This document shows, one piece after another, positions 43,177 through 53,039 of a stretch of 64,000 nucleotides of DNA (position 1 is the stretch's first letter; each line of letters begins with the position of its first letter). The stretch lies in assembly GCF_022370635.2 (NCBI RefSeq), contig NZ_CP092362.2:2976001-3040000 (forward strand). The letters are read 5' to 3'. The stretch is from Mycolicibacterium crocinum. GTDB taxonomy: Bacteria; Actinomycetota; Actinomycetes; Mycobacteriales; Mycobacteriaceae. The notes under the pieces are model-generated. The model had not been told where the DNA came from. It did not search any database and saw nothing but the letters and a program-made list of their open reading frames with translations. The translations under genes were made by a program, and so were the position numbers.

Positions 43177-43671
43177 TCAGCCGGCTCCTTGCATCAGCGA
43201 CAGCGCCGACTGCTTGGTCAGCTGCCATCCGCTCGGGCTGGGGCCCTCCACGAACTGGATGCTCTGGGTAGCGGTCTGACCGTTGGGCGCGGTGGCCGTG
43301 ACGTTGGCCGTCGCGGTCGGGCCTTCCTGGTCGATGTCGGCGATGTTGAAGCTCAGCGGCAACAGGCCCTTGGCCGAGGCGTTGTTGAACGCCCGATCGG
43401 CGGCGATGCCCTCGAACCGGCCCAGGCCGAACTGGATGTAGGAGCCTTTGTTGCCGGAGAACGAGCCCCCGCCCTGGAGGCCGTTGAGCGTGGCAACGAG
43501 CTGGCTCTGGAGCTCTGGCGCCGGCGTCTGCGGCATCGGTGCGCCGAAGACGACGGGCTGCACGGCCGGCGCGGGCACCGGCGAGCTGAATGCAACCGAC
43601 GTCACACCGGCGGCAACGCCGCCGACGATCGCTGCGGCGGCAACGCCCGTGGCTAGGAGTTTCAGGGTCAC
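43177..43671 (-). CDS. MTB12/CFP-2-like low-molecular-weight secreted protein
   Basis: 164 residues. A cleavable-looking signal ([20 protein letters not shown]) precedes a Pro/Ala-rich segment. An NTF2-like domain follows with [39 protein letters not shown] and [12 protein letters not shown], the pattern of the MTB12 antigen family. GTG start with GAGAGGAC upstream. A TAATCT -10-like box (43705-43710, minus) fits. Same domain shape as the downstream LppK, so the pair may be related. Confidence 0.85.
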   Translation of the reverse strand: MTLKLLATGVAAAAIVGGVAAGVTSVAFSSPVPAPAVQPVVFGAPMPQTPAPELQSQLVATLNGLQGGGSFSGNKGSYIQFGLGRFEGIAADRAFNNASAKGLLPLSFNIADIDQEGPTATANVTATAPNGQTATQSIQFVEGPSPSGWQLTKQSALSLMQGAG

Positions 43672-43818
43672 GGCTGTCCTCTCGATCGGCCCGACTCATT
43701 AGAAAGATTAACAGTGTTGCCAGTGTGTCGAAATTCCCCGCACGCACATGATCGAGGTTGGGCCGGTAGCGTTGAGGTATCCACCGCACCAACTCTCGGT
43801 GTGGGAGAGGAGCGCAAC

Positions 43819-45624
43819 ATGAGTGAGGCACAAGAACCCCAGCTGTCCGGCGAAGACGCCGCCGAACTGGAAGAGCTGCGGCGTGAGGCGGCGGTACTCC
43901 GCGATCAGCTGGAGAATGCCATGGCGCAAGGCGGCGCCCGCAGTGCTCGTGATGTACACCAGCTCGAGGCGCGGATCGACTCTCTCGCGTCGCGCAACGC
44001 GAAACTGATGGACACCCTCAAGGAGGCCCGTCAGCAATTGCTCGCGCTGCGCGAGGAGGTTGACCGCCTCGGTCAGCCGCCGAGCGGATACGGCGTGTTG
44101 CTCGGCTCCCACGAGGATGACACCGTCGATGTGTTCACCTCCGGCCGCAAGATGCGCTTGACGTGCTCGCCCAACATCGACGTCAAGTCGCTCAAGAAGG
44201 GCCAGACGCTGCGCCTCAACGAGGCGCTGACCGTCGTGGAGGCCGGCACGTACGAGTCGGTCGGCGAGATCAGCACGCTGCGCGAGATCCTCGCCGACGG
44301 GCACCGTGCACTGGTGGTCGGGCATGCCGACGAGGAGCGCATCGTCTGGCTGGCCGAACCGCTGGTGGCCATCGAGGACCTGCCCGCCGACGTCGCCGAG
44401 GAACTCGACGATGATGACCTGCGTCCGCGAAAGCTGCGCCCTGGCGACTCGCTGCTGGTCGACACCAAGGCCGGTTATGCGTTCGAGCGCATTCCCAAGG
44501 CCGAGGTCGAGGACCTGGTGCTCGAAGAGGTGCCCGACGTCGCCTACAGCGACATCGGCGGTCTGACCCGTCAGATCGAGCAGATCCGCGACGCCGTCGA
44601 GCTGCCGTTCCTGCACAAGGAGCTGTACCGCGAGTATGCGTTGCGGCCGCCGAAAGGCGTGCTGCTCTACGGGCCGCCCGGTTGCGGTAAAACCTTGATC
44701 GCCAAGGCCGTTGCCAATTCGCTGGCGAAGAAGATGGCCGAGGTCCGCGGCGATGACGCTCGCGAGGCGAAGTCGTACTTCCTCAACATCAAGGGTCCGG
44801 AGCTGCTGAACAAGTTCGTCGGCGAGACCGAACGCCACATCCGGCTGATTTTCCAGCGGGCCCGCGAAAAGGCTTCTGAGGGAACGCCGGTCATCGTGTT
44901 CTTCGACGAGATGGACTCGATCTTCCGCACCCGCGGCACCGGTGTGAGCTCCGATGTGGAGACAACGGTCGTGCCCCAGCTGCTGTCGGAGATCGACGGT
45001 GTGGAGGGGCTGGAGAACGTCATCGTGATCGGCGCCTCCAACCGCGAGGACATGATCGACCCGGCGATCCTGCGGCCCGGCCGCCTGGACGTGAAGATCA
45101 AGATCGAGCGACCGGATGCCGAAGCGGCACAGGACATCTTCAGCAAGTACCTCACCGAAGAGCTGCCGGTGAACGCTGATGATCTGGCCGAGTTCGGTGG
45201 CGATCGCGGACAGTGCATCAGGGCGATGATCGAGAAGGTCGTCGACCGGATGTATGCCGAGATCGACGACAACCGGTTCTTGGAAGTCACCTACGCCAAC
45301 GGCGACAAAGAAGTCATGTACTTCAAGGACTTCAACTCCGGCGCGATGATCCAGAACGTGGTCGACCGGGCCAAGAAGTACGCGATCAAGTCGGTGCTGG
45401 AGACCGGGCAGAAGGGTCTGCGGATCCAGCACCTGCTCGACTCGATCGTCGACGAGTTCGCCGAGAACGAGGACCTGCCCAACACCACGAATCCGGATGA
45501 CTGGGCGCGGATCTCGGGCAAGAAGGGCGAGCGGATCGTCTACATCCGCACGCTCGTCACCGGCAAGAGCAGCAGCGCCAGCCGGGCCATCGACACCGAA
45601 TCGAACCTGGGCCAGTACCTGTAG
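43819..45624 (+). CDS. mpa: Proteasome-associated AAA ATPase Mpa/ARC
   Basis: Hexameric unfoldase that recognises pupylated proteins and feeds them to the 20S core. 601 residues. The N-terminal coiled coil (residues 10-85) binds Pup. Tandem OB domains follow ([19 protein letters not shown]). The AAA module has Walker [14 protein letters not shown], Walker [12 protein letters not shown] and arginines after [17 protein letters not shown]. The C-terminus is GQYL, whose penultimate Tyr docks on the proteasome. ATG 43819 follows GGGAGAGGAG. Confidence 0.97.
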   Translation: MSEAQEPQLSGEDAAELEELRREAAVLRDQLENAMAQGGARSARDVHQLEARIDSLASRNAKLMDTLKEARQQLLALREEVDRLGQPPSGYGVLLGSHEDDTVDVFTSGRKMRLTCSPNIDVKSLKKGQTLRLNEALTVVEAGTYESVGEISTLREILADGHRALVVGHADEERIVWLAEPLVAIEDLPADVAEELDDDDLRPRKLRPGDSLLVDTKAGYAFERIPKAEVEDLVLEEVPDVAYSDIGGLTRQIEQIRDAVELPFLHKELYREYALRPPKGVLLYGPPGCGKTLIAKAVANSLAKKMAEVRGDDAREAKSYFLNIKGPELLNKFVGETERHIRLIFQRAREKASEGTPVIVFFDEMDSIFRTRGTGVSSDVETTVVPQLLSEIDGVEGLENVIVIGASNREDMIDPAILRPGRLDVKIKIERPDAEAAQDIFSKYLTEELPVNADDLAEFGGDRGQCIRAMIEKVVDRMYAEIDDNRFLEVTYANGDKEVMYFKDFNSGAMIQNVVDRAKKYAIKSVLETGQKGLRIQHLLDSIVDEFAENEDLPNTTNPDDWARISGKKGERIVYIRTLVTGKSSSASRAIDTESNLGQYL

Positions 45625-45656
45625 CGGTACCGGCCCGGGCTCGGCTCGTCAGCGCC

Positions 45657-46268
45657 TTAAATCTGCAACGAGTAGCTGTTGCTGAAATTGTCTTGGGTGA
45701 CGTGGGCGTCCTGGGTGGTGGTGTCAACGCTCAGCGGCTCGGTGAGTGTGCGCGTTTCATAGCGCCACCCGTCGGGCACATCCAGCCGCTCGGCCAGGTC
45801 CGGCAGGCTCGCGAGAGTGAGGCCCGGGTCCACGATCTGGCTGTAGGTCTGCATGACCCAGCGCTGCCCCTGCGGGTCCACGAGTTCGAACACCGGCCGG
45901 CCGGCATCGAAGGTGAACACGGCTTTGCGATCCACTCGGTTGACGGTGTACGGCGCTGGGCTCATGGACGACAGCTTGACCGTGGCCTGCCGAATCATGT
46001 CGATACCGCCGAAGGTCTTGATCTCCTGCTGGGCGGTCGCGGCTTTCTCGATGCTGCTCATCAACCAGTAGCGCGGCCCGTTGAGAAGGGCCGCGACGGC
46101 ACCGTTGTCCTTGGCGATCGCCTCGGCGTCGAGCTTGTTCCACAGCTCCGCGGGGCAGTCATTGAGCGGAAAGCTGTTGTAGACGGTCGCTTCGGGACCA
46201 TCTGCGCCGGCGGTGACCAGCAGGATCTCGCCGTAGCGCTTGTCGAACACATCAGGCCGCTCGGTCAT
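45657..46268 (-). CDS. Conserved hypothetical protein (Rv2114-like)
   Basis: 203 residues, soluble, no signal peptide. A distinctive run is NGPRYWLMSSIEKAA and a later FELVDPQGQRWVMQTYSQIV. I do not recognise a domain. The ATG has GGAGGC six bases upstream and overlaps the stop of the membrane-protein gene before it by 17 bases. The trio with the two membrane proteins therefore appears to be one operon, facing mpa and divergent from dop. In M. tuberculosis Rv2113-Rv2114 occupy this place. Confidence 0.75.
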   Translation of the reverse strand: MTERPDVFDKRYGEILLVTAGADGPEATVYNSFPLNDCPAELWNKLDAEAIAKDNGAVAALLNGPRYWLMSSIEKAATAQQEIKTFGGIDMIRQATVKLSSMSPAPYTVNRVDRKAVFTFDAGRPVFELVDPQGQRWVMQTYSQIVDPGLTLASLPDLAERLDVPDGWRYETRTLTEPLSVDTTTQDAHVTQDNFSNSYSLQI

Positions 46269-47415
46269 GGTTTGCCTCCATCTCCAGATACGCGTCGCGG
46301 CCGGCCAGGCTCACGGCGACGTCGGCGACCAGCGGGTCGAAGAACCGCTGCCGGTAGAGCGGGTCGACGCTGGTGCTGACGGTGAAGTACAGCCCGGACA
46401 GCACCGCCACGAACAATGAAGTGTGCACCACGGTCTGGGGGATCGGCACGTGGATGCCGAACCATGTTCCGGCGCAAGGGGGTTGGCCGACTGGACAGGA
46501 CTGCTCGGCCGACCACAGCACGGTGACGTCGTCAGGAATCGCGATCGTGCCCAGCGCCAGGAAGAACACGAACAACCCGGTGGTGAAGAACACCACCTGG
46601 ATCGCTTGGGCGACCACCATCACCGCGACGACGTTGACCTGTTCGGCCAGCGAAAGCGGCGTGCGAGCAGGGGCGGTGTCGGTGGCCAGGGGAGTGCCGT
46701 CGAGCAGCGCAGCGGTGTCGCGTCGGCCCGAGCGGTCCTCGCGTAGCGCCTGCACCTCGTCGCGAATGGTCACGACCATGAACACCAGTGCCACCAGGGC
46801 CAGGAAACCGATTGTCTGCCAGAGCCGTTCGCGCGTCATCCGCGCGGACAACTGCCACAGCTCGCCGGTGAAATACACCACCACGGTCAGCATCAGCAGC
46901 GGCAGCGCGCGGCTCATCAACGTTCCGAGCGCACCGAATTGCACCCACGCAAACCGGAAGGCCCACAGAACAATTGAGCCGATGCCCAGATACGTCAGCC
47001 ACACCGAAACCAGCGCGACGATCCCGAACCCGGCCACCTCGGCCGCGGTGAGACCCGTCCAGCCCCGGTCGACCAACGGGAAGCCGATCACGAACAGCGC
47101 CATCACGAATAGCGCCGCACTGCGCCGCCCCGCTTCACTGCGCGTCGTGCCGGCCTGATGCAGGAGGTACAGCACGAACGGCGCCGCGGTCAGCACGACC
47201 GCCATGATCCCCAGCCGCACCACGGTCGCGACGTCCACCTCGCCGTCGCTGAAATCGGCGACCAGCGCCGTCACGGCGATAAGGGCGCCGATACCGCTGA
47301 CCACCGGCGCCGATCGGGCGATCAACCGTCGCGAGCGCACCCGTCGCGTGAGCACCAGTGGCAGGCCGCGGCCCAAGAACCACTCGTGCACGTCGCGGCT
47401 GGAGGCGGTCGTCAT
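46252..47415 (-). CDS. Polytopic membrane protein (Rv2113-like), tandem paralogue 1
   Basis: 387 residues with about nine hydrophobic segments. The N-terminal soluble stub VHEWFLGRGLPLVLTRRVRS and the C-terminal RFFDPLVADVAVSLAGRDAY match the same regions of the gene upstream, showing a tandem duplication. No known transporter motif is evident. Its start shares one base with the upstream stop (TGATG). The setting between mpa and dop is conserved, but a role in protein degradation is only inferred. Confidence 0.8.
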   Translation of the reverse strand: MTTASSRDVHEWFLGRGLPLVLTRRVRSRRLIARSAPVVSGIGALIAVTALVADFSDGEVDVATVVRLGIMAVVLTAAPFVLYLLHQAGTTRSEAGRRSAALFVMALFVIGFPLVDRGWTGLTAAEVAGFGIVALVSVWLTYLGIGSIVLWAFRFAWVQFGALGTLMSRALPLLMLTVVVYFTGELWQLSARMTRERLWQTIGFLALVALVFMVVTIRDEVQALREDRSGRRDTAALLDGTPLATDTAPARTPLSLAEQVNVVAVMVVAQAIQVVFFTTGLFVFFLALGTIAIPDDVTVLWSAEQSCPVGQPPCAGTWFGIHVPIPQTVVHTSLFVAVLSGLYFTVSTSVDPLYRQRFFDPLVADVAVSLAGRDAYLEMEANHDRAA

Positions 47416-48557
47416 CAGCGCCCCCGCCGCGACGAGCGGTAGCGATCGCGCGCCACCAGGGTGAGCCGCAGGTCGGCCAGCAGCGGGTCGAGGAACTGCG
47501 CGCGGTACTCCTTGTCGGTGACCGCCTTGGCCGCCAAATACATGAACGTGATGGCCGTCAGCATCATGGTCGTCTGGATCAGCGGGTCGGGGACCGGCAG
47601 CGTCATACCCAGCAGGTGGCCGTCGTTGCTTCCGGTATCACGGGTCCAGGAGGCCAGCAGCGGCGGACTGAGCACAATCAACCCGAGCACGAAGAAGATC
47701 GCCCCGGTGGCCAGCGCGACCGTCAGGACCTGGCCCACCTGAGAGGCCGCGACGACGAACACCACGTTGGCCCGCTCGGGGTGGGACAGCGGGTCGACGC
47801 CGGGTTCGTCGGCAATTCCCTCGAACGGCGTGCCGGCCAGTCGTTCGGCGTCCTCGGGGGCGGCTTCGGTTTCGTCCAGGATCGGGCGGACTCGTTCCAG
47901 GGTGCTCGATACCAGGAACGCGGCGGCGATCGCGAACAGGAATCCGATGGCCAGCCATAGTCGTCCTCGACTGACGATCGCGGCCATCAACCAGACGTAG
48001 GTGTTGAAGAAGACCAAAAAGGTCAGTAGCACCACCGGCAGCGCGCGGACGAACATTCCGCTGGCCAACGCCAGGTTCGACATCGTGTCGTGGGCGGCCC
48101 AACCCGCGATCGATCCGATGCCCGACGCCGTCGCGACCACAATCGCCGCGATGGCGATCGCCGCCATCGCCAGGTTCACCGTGATCCGTGGACTCGGACC
48201 GCCGAAGACGCAACCGAGGATGGTCACCGCCAGCGCGACATTGGCCGCCACGACGCGCCGAAGCGGGCTGTCGATCCGCGACACCAGCCAGCCCACCAGC
48301 GCCGCCACCGGCAACACCAGCACGACCAGCGCCAGGAGGAAACCTTCGGCCACCGTCGGCCTGCCGTCGATGTCGATGGTGTGTTTGCCCGACAGCGTCA
48401 CCACCAGGATGGAGTTCGCGGCGAAGACCGCCACTCCCGCGAGCGCGGGGGCGGAGCGGCCCCACACCCGCCGCAGCAGGGTCCCGCGCCGTACCACCGC
48501 GGGAAGACCTCGAACCAGAAACCAGCGCTCTTCGGCGTAGCGGTCCGGTGATGTCAT
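47415..48557 (-). CDS. Polytopic membrane protein, tandem paralogue 2
   Basis: 380 residues. It begins [20 protein letters not shown] and ends [20 protein letters not shown], aligned with the neighbouring paralogue; about nine hydrophobic segments. A soluble loop near residue 230 is acidic ([17 protein letters not shown]). Divergent from dop with 102 bases between. Unknown function. M. tuberculosis seems to have a single copy (Rv2113), from memory. Confidence 0.8.
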   Translation of the reverse strand: MTSPDRYAEERWFLVRGLPAVVRRGTLLRRVWGRSAPALAGVAVFAANSILVVTLSGKHTIDIDGRPTVAEGFLLALVVLVLPVAALVGWLVSRIDSPLRRVVAANVALAVTILGCVFGGPSPRITVNLAMAAIAIAAIVVATASGIGSIAGWAAHDTMSNLALASGMFVRALPVVLLTFLVFFNTYVWLMAAIVSRGRLWLAIGFLFAIAAAFLVSSTLERVRPILDETEAAPEDAERLAGTPFEGIADEPGVDPLSHPERANVVFVVAASQVGQVLTVALATGAIFFVLGLIVLSPPLLASWTRDTGSNDGHLLGMTLPVPDPLIQTTMMLTAITFMYLAAKAVTDKEYRAQFLDPLLADLRLTLVARDRYRSSRRGR

Positions 48558-48646
48558 CGTTGCGCGGCTCCGATGTGGGCTTTCGAGTCAGGTCACAGTA
48601 GCCGGAAGTGGGACCGTCCACGCGGCAGGCGCGCAACACGCCCCGC

Positions 48647-48652
48647 TAGGCT
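48647..48652 (+). promoter_or_regulatory. Predicted -10 box (TAGGCT) of dop
   Basis: TAGGCT lies exactly 7 bases before the dop ATG, with no Shine-Dalgarno; a leaderless start is predicted. The identical box and spacing occur at pafA. Confidence 0.55.
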
Positions 48653-48659
48653 GGCGCCC

Positions 48660-50168
48660 ATGCAAAGGATCATCGGAACCGAGGTCGAGTACGGCATCTC
48701 TTCGCCGTCCGATCCGACCGCCAATCCGATCCTGACCTCCACGCAGGCTGTGCTGGCTTACGCCGCGGCCGCCGGCATCCAGCGGGCCAAGCGGACCCGG
48801 TGGGACTACGAGGTGGAGTCGCCGCTGCGAGACGCGCGCGGATTCGACCTCAGCCGCTCCTCGGGGCCGCCGCCGATCGTCGACGCCGACGAGGTCGGCG
48901 CGGCGAACATGATCCTCACCAACGGCGCGCGGCTCTATGTCGACCACGCGCACCCGGAGTACTCGGCACCCGAGGTCACCGACCCGATGGACGCCGTGAT
49001 CTGGGACAAGGCCGGCGAACGCGTCATGGAGGCCGCGGCGCGGCATGTGGCCAGCGTGCCCGGCGCGGCCAAGCTGCAGCTGTACAAGAACAATGTCGAC
49101 GGCAAGGGTGCGTCCTACGGTTCGCACGAGAACTACCTGATGAGCCGTCAGACGCCGTTCTCGGCGGTGATCTCGGGGCTGACGCCGTTCATGGTGTCGC
49201 GGCAGGTCGTGACCGGTTCGGGCCGGGTCGGCATCGGGCCGTCCGGTGACGAACCGGGCTTTCAGCTGTCCCAGCGTGCCGACTACATCGAGGTCGAGGT
49301 GGGCCTGGAGACCACCCTCAAGCGCGGCATCATCAACACCCGCGACGAGCCGCACGCCGACGCCGACAAGTACCGCCGCCTGCACGTCATCATCGGCGAC
49401 GCGAATCTCGCCGAAACCTCGACGTATCTCAAGGTGGGCACGACGTCGCTGGTCCTGGACCTGATCGAGGAAGGCCCGAAATTCGGCCTCGACCTCTCGG
49501 ATCTGGCGCTGGCGCGGCCGGTGCACGCCGTCCACGTCATCAGCCGGGATCCGTCGCTGCGCGCGACGGTGGCACTCGCCGACGGCCGGGAATTGACCGC
49601 GCTGGCCATCCAGCGGATCTACCTGGACCGGGTGGCCAAGCTGGTCGACGCCCGCGACCCGGATCCGAGTGCCTCCCAGGTCGTCGAGACCTGGGCGCAC
49701 ATCCTTGACCTGCTGGAACGCGATCCAATGGAGTGCGCCGAGCTGCTCGACTGGCCGGCCAAGCTGCGCCTCCTGGAGGGCTTTCGGCAGCGCGAGAACC
49801 TCGGCTGGTCGGCACCGCGCCTGCATCTGGTCGATCTGCAGTACTCCGATGTCCGGCTCGACAAGGGCCTGTACAACCGGTTGGTGGCACGCGGTTCGAT
49901 GAAGCGTCTGGTCACCGAACAGCAGGTGATCGACGCCGTCGACAACCCGCCGACCGATACCAGGGCGTACTTCCGCGGCGAGTGTCTGCGACGCTTCGGC
50001 GCCGATATCGCGGCGGCCAGTTGGGACTCGGTGATCTTCGATCTGGGCGGCGATTCGCTGGTGCGGATCCCGACCCTCGAGCCGCTGCGCGGCAGCAAAG
50101 CTCATGTGGGCGCGCTGCTCGATTCGGTCGACAGCGCAGTGCAACTCGTGGAACAACTGACGACCTGA
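48660..50168 (+). CDS. dop: Deamidase/depupylase Dop
   Basis: Converts the C-terminal Gln of Pup to Glu and also removes Pup from proteins. 502 residues, carboxylate-amine/glutamine synthetase-like fold. Metal and ATP ligands are in [10 protein letters not shown], the catalytic Asp in [15 protein letters not shown], and further sites in [19 protein letters not shown] and [18 protein letters not shown]. The Dop loop region near residue 40-80, absent from PafA, is present. Start ATG 48660. pup follows after 71 bases. Confidence 0.97.
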   Translation: MQRIIGTEVEYGISSPSDPTANPILTSTQAVLAYAAAAGIQRAKRTRWDYEVESPLRDARGFDLSRSSGPPPIVDADEVGAANMILTNGARLYVDHAHPEYSAPEVTDPMDAVIWDKAGERVMEAAARHVASVPGAAKLQLYKNNVDGKGASYGSHENYLMSRQTPFSAVISGLTPFMVSRQVVTGSGRVGIGPSGDEPGFQLSQRADYIEVEVGLETTLKRGIINTRDEPHADADKYRRLHVIIGDANLAETSTYLKVGTTSLVLDLIEEGPKFGLDLSDLALARPVHAVHVISRDPSLRATVALADGRELTALAIQRIYLDRVAKLVDARDPDPSASQVVETWAHILDLLERDPMECAELLDWPAKLRLLEGFRQRENLGWSAPRLHLVDLQYSDVRLDKGLYNRLVARGSMKRLVTEQQVIDAVDNPPTDTRAYFRGECLRRFGADIAAASWDSVIFDLGGDSLVRIPTLEPLRGSKAHVGALLDSVDSAVQLVEQLTT

Positions 50169-50187
50169 CGTTCGTTAGACCGAGCAA

Positions 50188-50205
50188 TACCGGTCTCGAC
50201 CGGTA
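50188..50205. repeat. Inverted repeat between dop and pup
   Basis: TACCGGT-CTCG-ACCGGTA is a perfect 7-bp inverted repeat with a 4-base loop. It could be a weak terminator for dop. Its right end also overlaps a -10-like TACTGT (50204-50209) placed 30 bases before pup, so an operator is possible. Confidence 0.6.
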
Positions 50206-50239
50206 CTGTGAAAGAACGCATCACGAGCAGGAGGCAGCG

Positions 50240-50434
50240 ATGGCTCAAGAGCAGACCAAGCGTGGCGGCGGTGGCGGCGAGGATGACGACCTCGGCAGCA
50301 CCGGTGCCGGCGGGCAAGAGCGTCGCGACAAGCTCGCTGAGGAGACCGACGATCTGCTGGACGAGATCGATGACGTCCTGGAAGAGAACGCTGAGGACTT
50401 CGTGCGCGCATACGTCCAAAAGGGCGGACAGTGA
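50240..50434 (+). CDS. pup: Prokaryotic ubiquitin-like protein Pup
   Basis: 64 residues, intrinsically disordered, with a Gly-rich and acidic first half and the Mpa-binding helix in the second ([20 protein letters not shown]). It ends in GGQ, so the terminal Gln must be deamidated by Dop before PafA ligates it to lysines. AGGAGG (50229-50234) is 5 bases from the ATG. prcB starts in its stop (GTGA). Almost identical to M. smegmatis Pup as I recall it. Confidence 0.98.
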   Translation: MAQEQTKRGGGGGEDDDLGSTGAGGQERRDKLAEETDDLLDEIDDVLEENAEDFVRAYVQKGGQ

Positions 50435-51309
50435 CCTGGCCGTTCTCTGATCGCCTGGCCACCAGTTCACCCCTGACCGATCTGTCTTCGTTCTCTGATC
50501 ATCTGCGGCGCGAAGCCCCGCACCTACTGCCCACCGGCGCCGGTGCGAGCGGTGCGCTGCCGGGCGACGCGCTGCCGCACGGCACCACGATCGTCGCGCT
50601 GCGCTACCCGGGTGGTGTGCTGATCGCCGGTGATCGCCGTGCCACCCAGGGCAACATGATCGCGAGCCGCGACGTGCAGAAGGTGTACATCACCGACGAC
50701 TACACGGCCACCGGCATCGCGGGCACCGCGGCGATCGCCGTCGAATTCGCCCGCCTCTACGCCGTCGAGTTGGAGCACTACGAGAAGGTCGAGGGCGTCC
50801 CGCTGACGTTCCCCGGCAAGGTGAACCGGCTCTCCACCATGGTGCGCGGCAATCTCGGTGCAGCACTGCAGGGATTCGTCGCACTGCCGCTGCTGGTGGG
50901 TTACGACCTCGATGATGCGAATCCGGAAGCGGCCGGGCGGATCGTCTCGTTCGACGCGGCCGGCGGCTGGAACATCGAGGATGAGGGCTATCACTCGGTC
51001 GGCTCCGGCTCGCTGTTCGCCAGGTCGTCGCTGAAGAAGCTCTATTCCGGTGTGACCGACGCGGATTCGGCGCTGCGGGCGGCGGTCGAGGCCCTCTACG
51101 ACGCGGCCGACGACGACTCGGCGACCGGCGGCCCCGACCTGGTGCGCGGCATCTTCCCGACCGCCGTCACCATCGAGGCCGAAGGCGCCGCGGAGGTGAC
51201 CGAGCAGCGGATCTCGGCGCTCGCCCGTGAGGTTATCGAGAGTCGTTCCAGGACAAACACATTCGGTCCCGGCACGGGACCCAGCAACGAAGCACCGCGG
51301 GTGGACTAA
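50431..51309 (+). CDS. prcB: Proteasome subunit beta PrcB
   Basis: Catalytic subunit of the 20S proteasome. 292 residues with a 51-residue propeptide. Processing before T52 in [15 protein letters not shown] exposes the N-terminal threonine nucleophile. GDRRATQGN and the catalytic-site [22 protein letters not shown] follow. GTG start coupled to pup; prcA follows without a gap, so pup-prcB-prcA form one operon. Confidence 0.97.
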   Translation: MTWPFSDRLATSSPLTDLSSFSDHLRREAPHLLPTGAGASGALPGDALPHGTTIVALRYPGGVLIAGDRRATQGNMIASRDVQKVYITDDYTATGIAGTAAIAVEFARLYAVELEHYEKVEGVPLTFPGKVNRLSTMVRGNLGAALQGFVALPLLVGYDLDDANPEAAGRIVSFDAAGGWNIEDEGYHSVGSGSLFARSSLKKLYSGVTDADSALRAAVEALYDAADDDSATGGPDLVRGIFPTAVTIEAEGAAEVTEQRISALAREVIESRSRTNTFGPGTGPSNEAPRVD

Positions 51310-52062
51310 GTGAGCTTCCCATATTTCATCTCGCCTGAGCAGGCGATGCGTGAGCGTTCCGAGCTCGCGCGCAAGGGCATTGCCCGTGGCCGCAGTGTGG
51401 TCGTGCTCGCGTACGACTCCGGTGTGCTGTTCGTCGCGGAAAATCCGTCGCGCTCGCTGCAGAAGATCAGCGAGCTGTACGACCGGGTCGGCTTCGCGGC
51501 GGTGGGCCGGTTCAACGAGTTCGACAACCTGCGCCGCGGCGGAATCCAGTTCGCCGACACCCGTGGCTACGCCTACGACCGTCGTGATGTGACCGGTCGT
51601 CAGCTCGCCAACGTGTACGCGCAGACCCTCGGGACGATCTTCACCGAGCAGGCCAAGCCCTACGAGGTGGAGCTGTGTGTGGCCGAGGTGGCCCACTACG
51701 GCGAGACGAAAGCCCCTGAGCTCTACCGCATCACCTATGACGGCTCGATCGCCGACGAGCCGCATTACGTCGCCATGGGCGGCACCACCGATCCGATCAT
51801 CGCCGCGCTCAAGGAGTCCTACTCCGAGAACGCCACACTCGGCGACGCGGTCGGTATCGCCGTCGAGGCACTGCGGGCCGGCATCAACGGCACCGGCGGC
51901 AGCGGGACGTCGTCGGCTGAGCCACGAGTGCTCGGCCCCTCCACCCTCGAGGTGGCGATCCTCGACGCCAAGCGGCCGCGACGGGCATTCCGGCGGATCA
52001 CCGGCTCGGCGTTGGAAGCGCTGCTGCCGAAGACCGAGCCTGCCACAGAGGAAAGCTCCTGA
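51310..52062 (+). CDS. prcA: Proteasome subunit alpha PrcA
   Basis: Outer-ring subunit forming the gated pore. 250 residues. The N-terminal gate [20 protein letters not shown], then [20 protein letters not shown] and [14 protein letters not shown] are typical. The C-terminal tail is Ser/Thr/Glu-rich. GTG start directly after the prcB stop. An epimerase gene appears to begin inside its stop codon. Confidence 0.97.
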   Translation: MSFPYFISPEQAMRERSELARKGIARGRSVVVLAYDSGVLFVAENPSRSLQKISELYDRVGFAAVGRFNEFDNLRRGGIQFADTRGYAYDRRDVTGRQLANVYAQTLGTIFTEQAKPYEVELCVAEVAHYGETKAPELYRITYDGSIADEPHYVAMGGTTDPIIAALKESYSENATLGDAVGIAVEALRAGINGTGGSGTSSAEPRVLGPSTLEVAILDAKRPRRAFRRITGSALEALLPKTEPATEESS

Positions 52063-53039
52063 CGCAGCTCGTCATCGGCGCCAGCGGGTTCCTCGGCTCG
52101 CATGTGACGCGCCAACTGGTGGCCAGTGGCGCGACCGTGCGGGTGATGCTGCGCAAGACCAGCTCGACGAAGGCGATCGACGATCTCGACGTCGAACGGC
52201 ACTACGGCGACGTATTCGATGACGACGCCCTGCGCGCGGCCATGAGCGGTTGCGACGTCGTGTACTACTGCGTGGTCGACGCGCGGATGTGGTTGCGCGA
52301 CCCGGCACCGTTGTTCCGGACCAACGTCGAAGGACTGCGGCACGTACTCGACGCTGCCGTCGAGGCCAACCTCACGAAGTTCGTATTCACCAGCACCACG
52401 GGCACTTTGGCGGTCAGCGACAGTCGCCCGGTCACCGAGGACGATCCGCACAATTGGACCGGGGGCGGCCCGTACATCGAGGCTCGCGTGCAAGCCGAGG
52501 ATCTGGTGTTGCGCTATGCCCGTGACAAGGGACTGCCCGCCGTCGCGATGTGCATCTCGACCACCTACGGGCCCGGTGACTGGCAGCCGACGCCGCATGG
52601 TTCCCTCATCGCGCAGGTCGCCGCCGGCCGGTTCCCGTTCTATCTCGACTTCTCTTCGGAGGTCGTCGGTATCGAAGACGCCGCGCGCGCAATGCTTCTC
52701 GCGGCTGAGCACGGCCGGCCGGGGGAGCGCTACATCATCTCCGATCGTTACCTCAGCACGCGGAAGGTACACGAGATCGCCGCCGACGCCGTCGGGGTGG
52801 CGCGTCCGCGGATCAAGATCCCGATGCCGGTGCTGTATGCCGGCGCCCATGCCAACGATCTCGCGTCGAAGCTGTTGCGCCGAGACCTGCCGTTCGCCGT
52901 GGTGGGATTGCGGATGGCGCAGTTGATGTCGCCGCTGGACCACGGCAAGGCCGAACGTGAACTGGGCTGGTACCCCGAGCCTGTCGAGGAGTCGATCCGC
53001 AGGGCGGCACGGTTTTTTGTCGAGCAGGCGAGCGGCTAA
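52059..53039 (+). CDS. NAD(P)-dependent epimerase/dehydratase (extended SDR), probable CTG start
   Basis: 326 residues if initiated at CTG 52059, overlapping the prcA stop as CTGA. That start gives (M)[19 protein letters not shown] with the complete nucleotide loop G-x2-G-x2-G. The first conventional start, GTG 52104, would cut the loop off. No ATG, GTG or TTG lies in the preceding stretch I checked (back to about 51990). The active-site region is [16 protein letters not shown], where Arg stands at the usual Lys of Y-x3-K. The substrate is unknown. Coupled to the proteasome operon. Confidence 0.8.
   Translation: MTQLVIGASGFLGSHVTRQLVASGATVRVMLRKTSSTKAIDDLDVERHYGDVFDDDALRAAMSGCDVVYYCVVDARMWLRDPAPLFRTNVEGLRHVLDAAVEANLTKFVFTSTTGTLAVSDSRPVTEDDPHNWTGGGPYIEARVQAEDLVLRYARDKGLPAVAMCISTTYGPGDWQPTPHGSLIAQVAAGRFPFYLDFSSEVVGIEDAARAMLLAAEHGRPGERYIISDRYLSTRKVHEIAADAVGVARPRIKIPMPVLYAGAHANDLASKLLRRDLPFAVVGLRMAQLMSPLDHGKAERELGWYPEPVEESIRRAARFFVEQASG

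Noticed and set aside
43708..45432. Open frame of 574 codons on the minus strand opposite mpa
   Set aside because: Antisense shadow of a highly conserved gene; no recognisable domain and no ribosome binding site.
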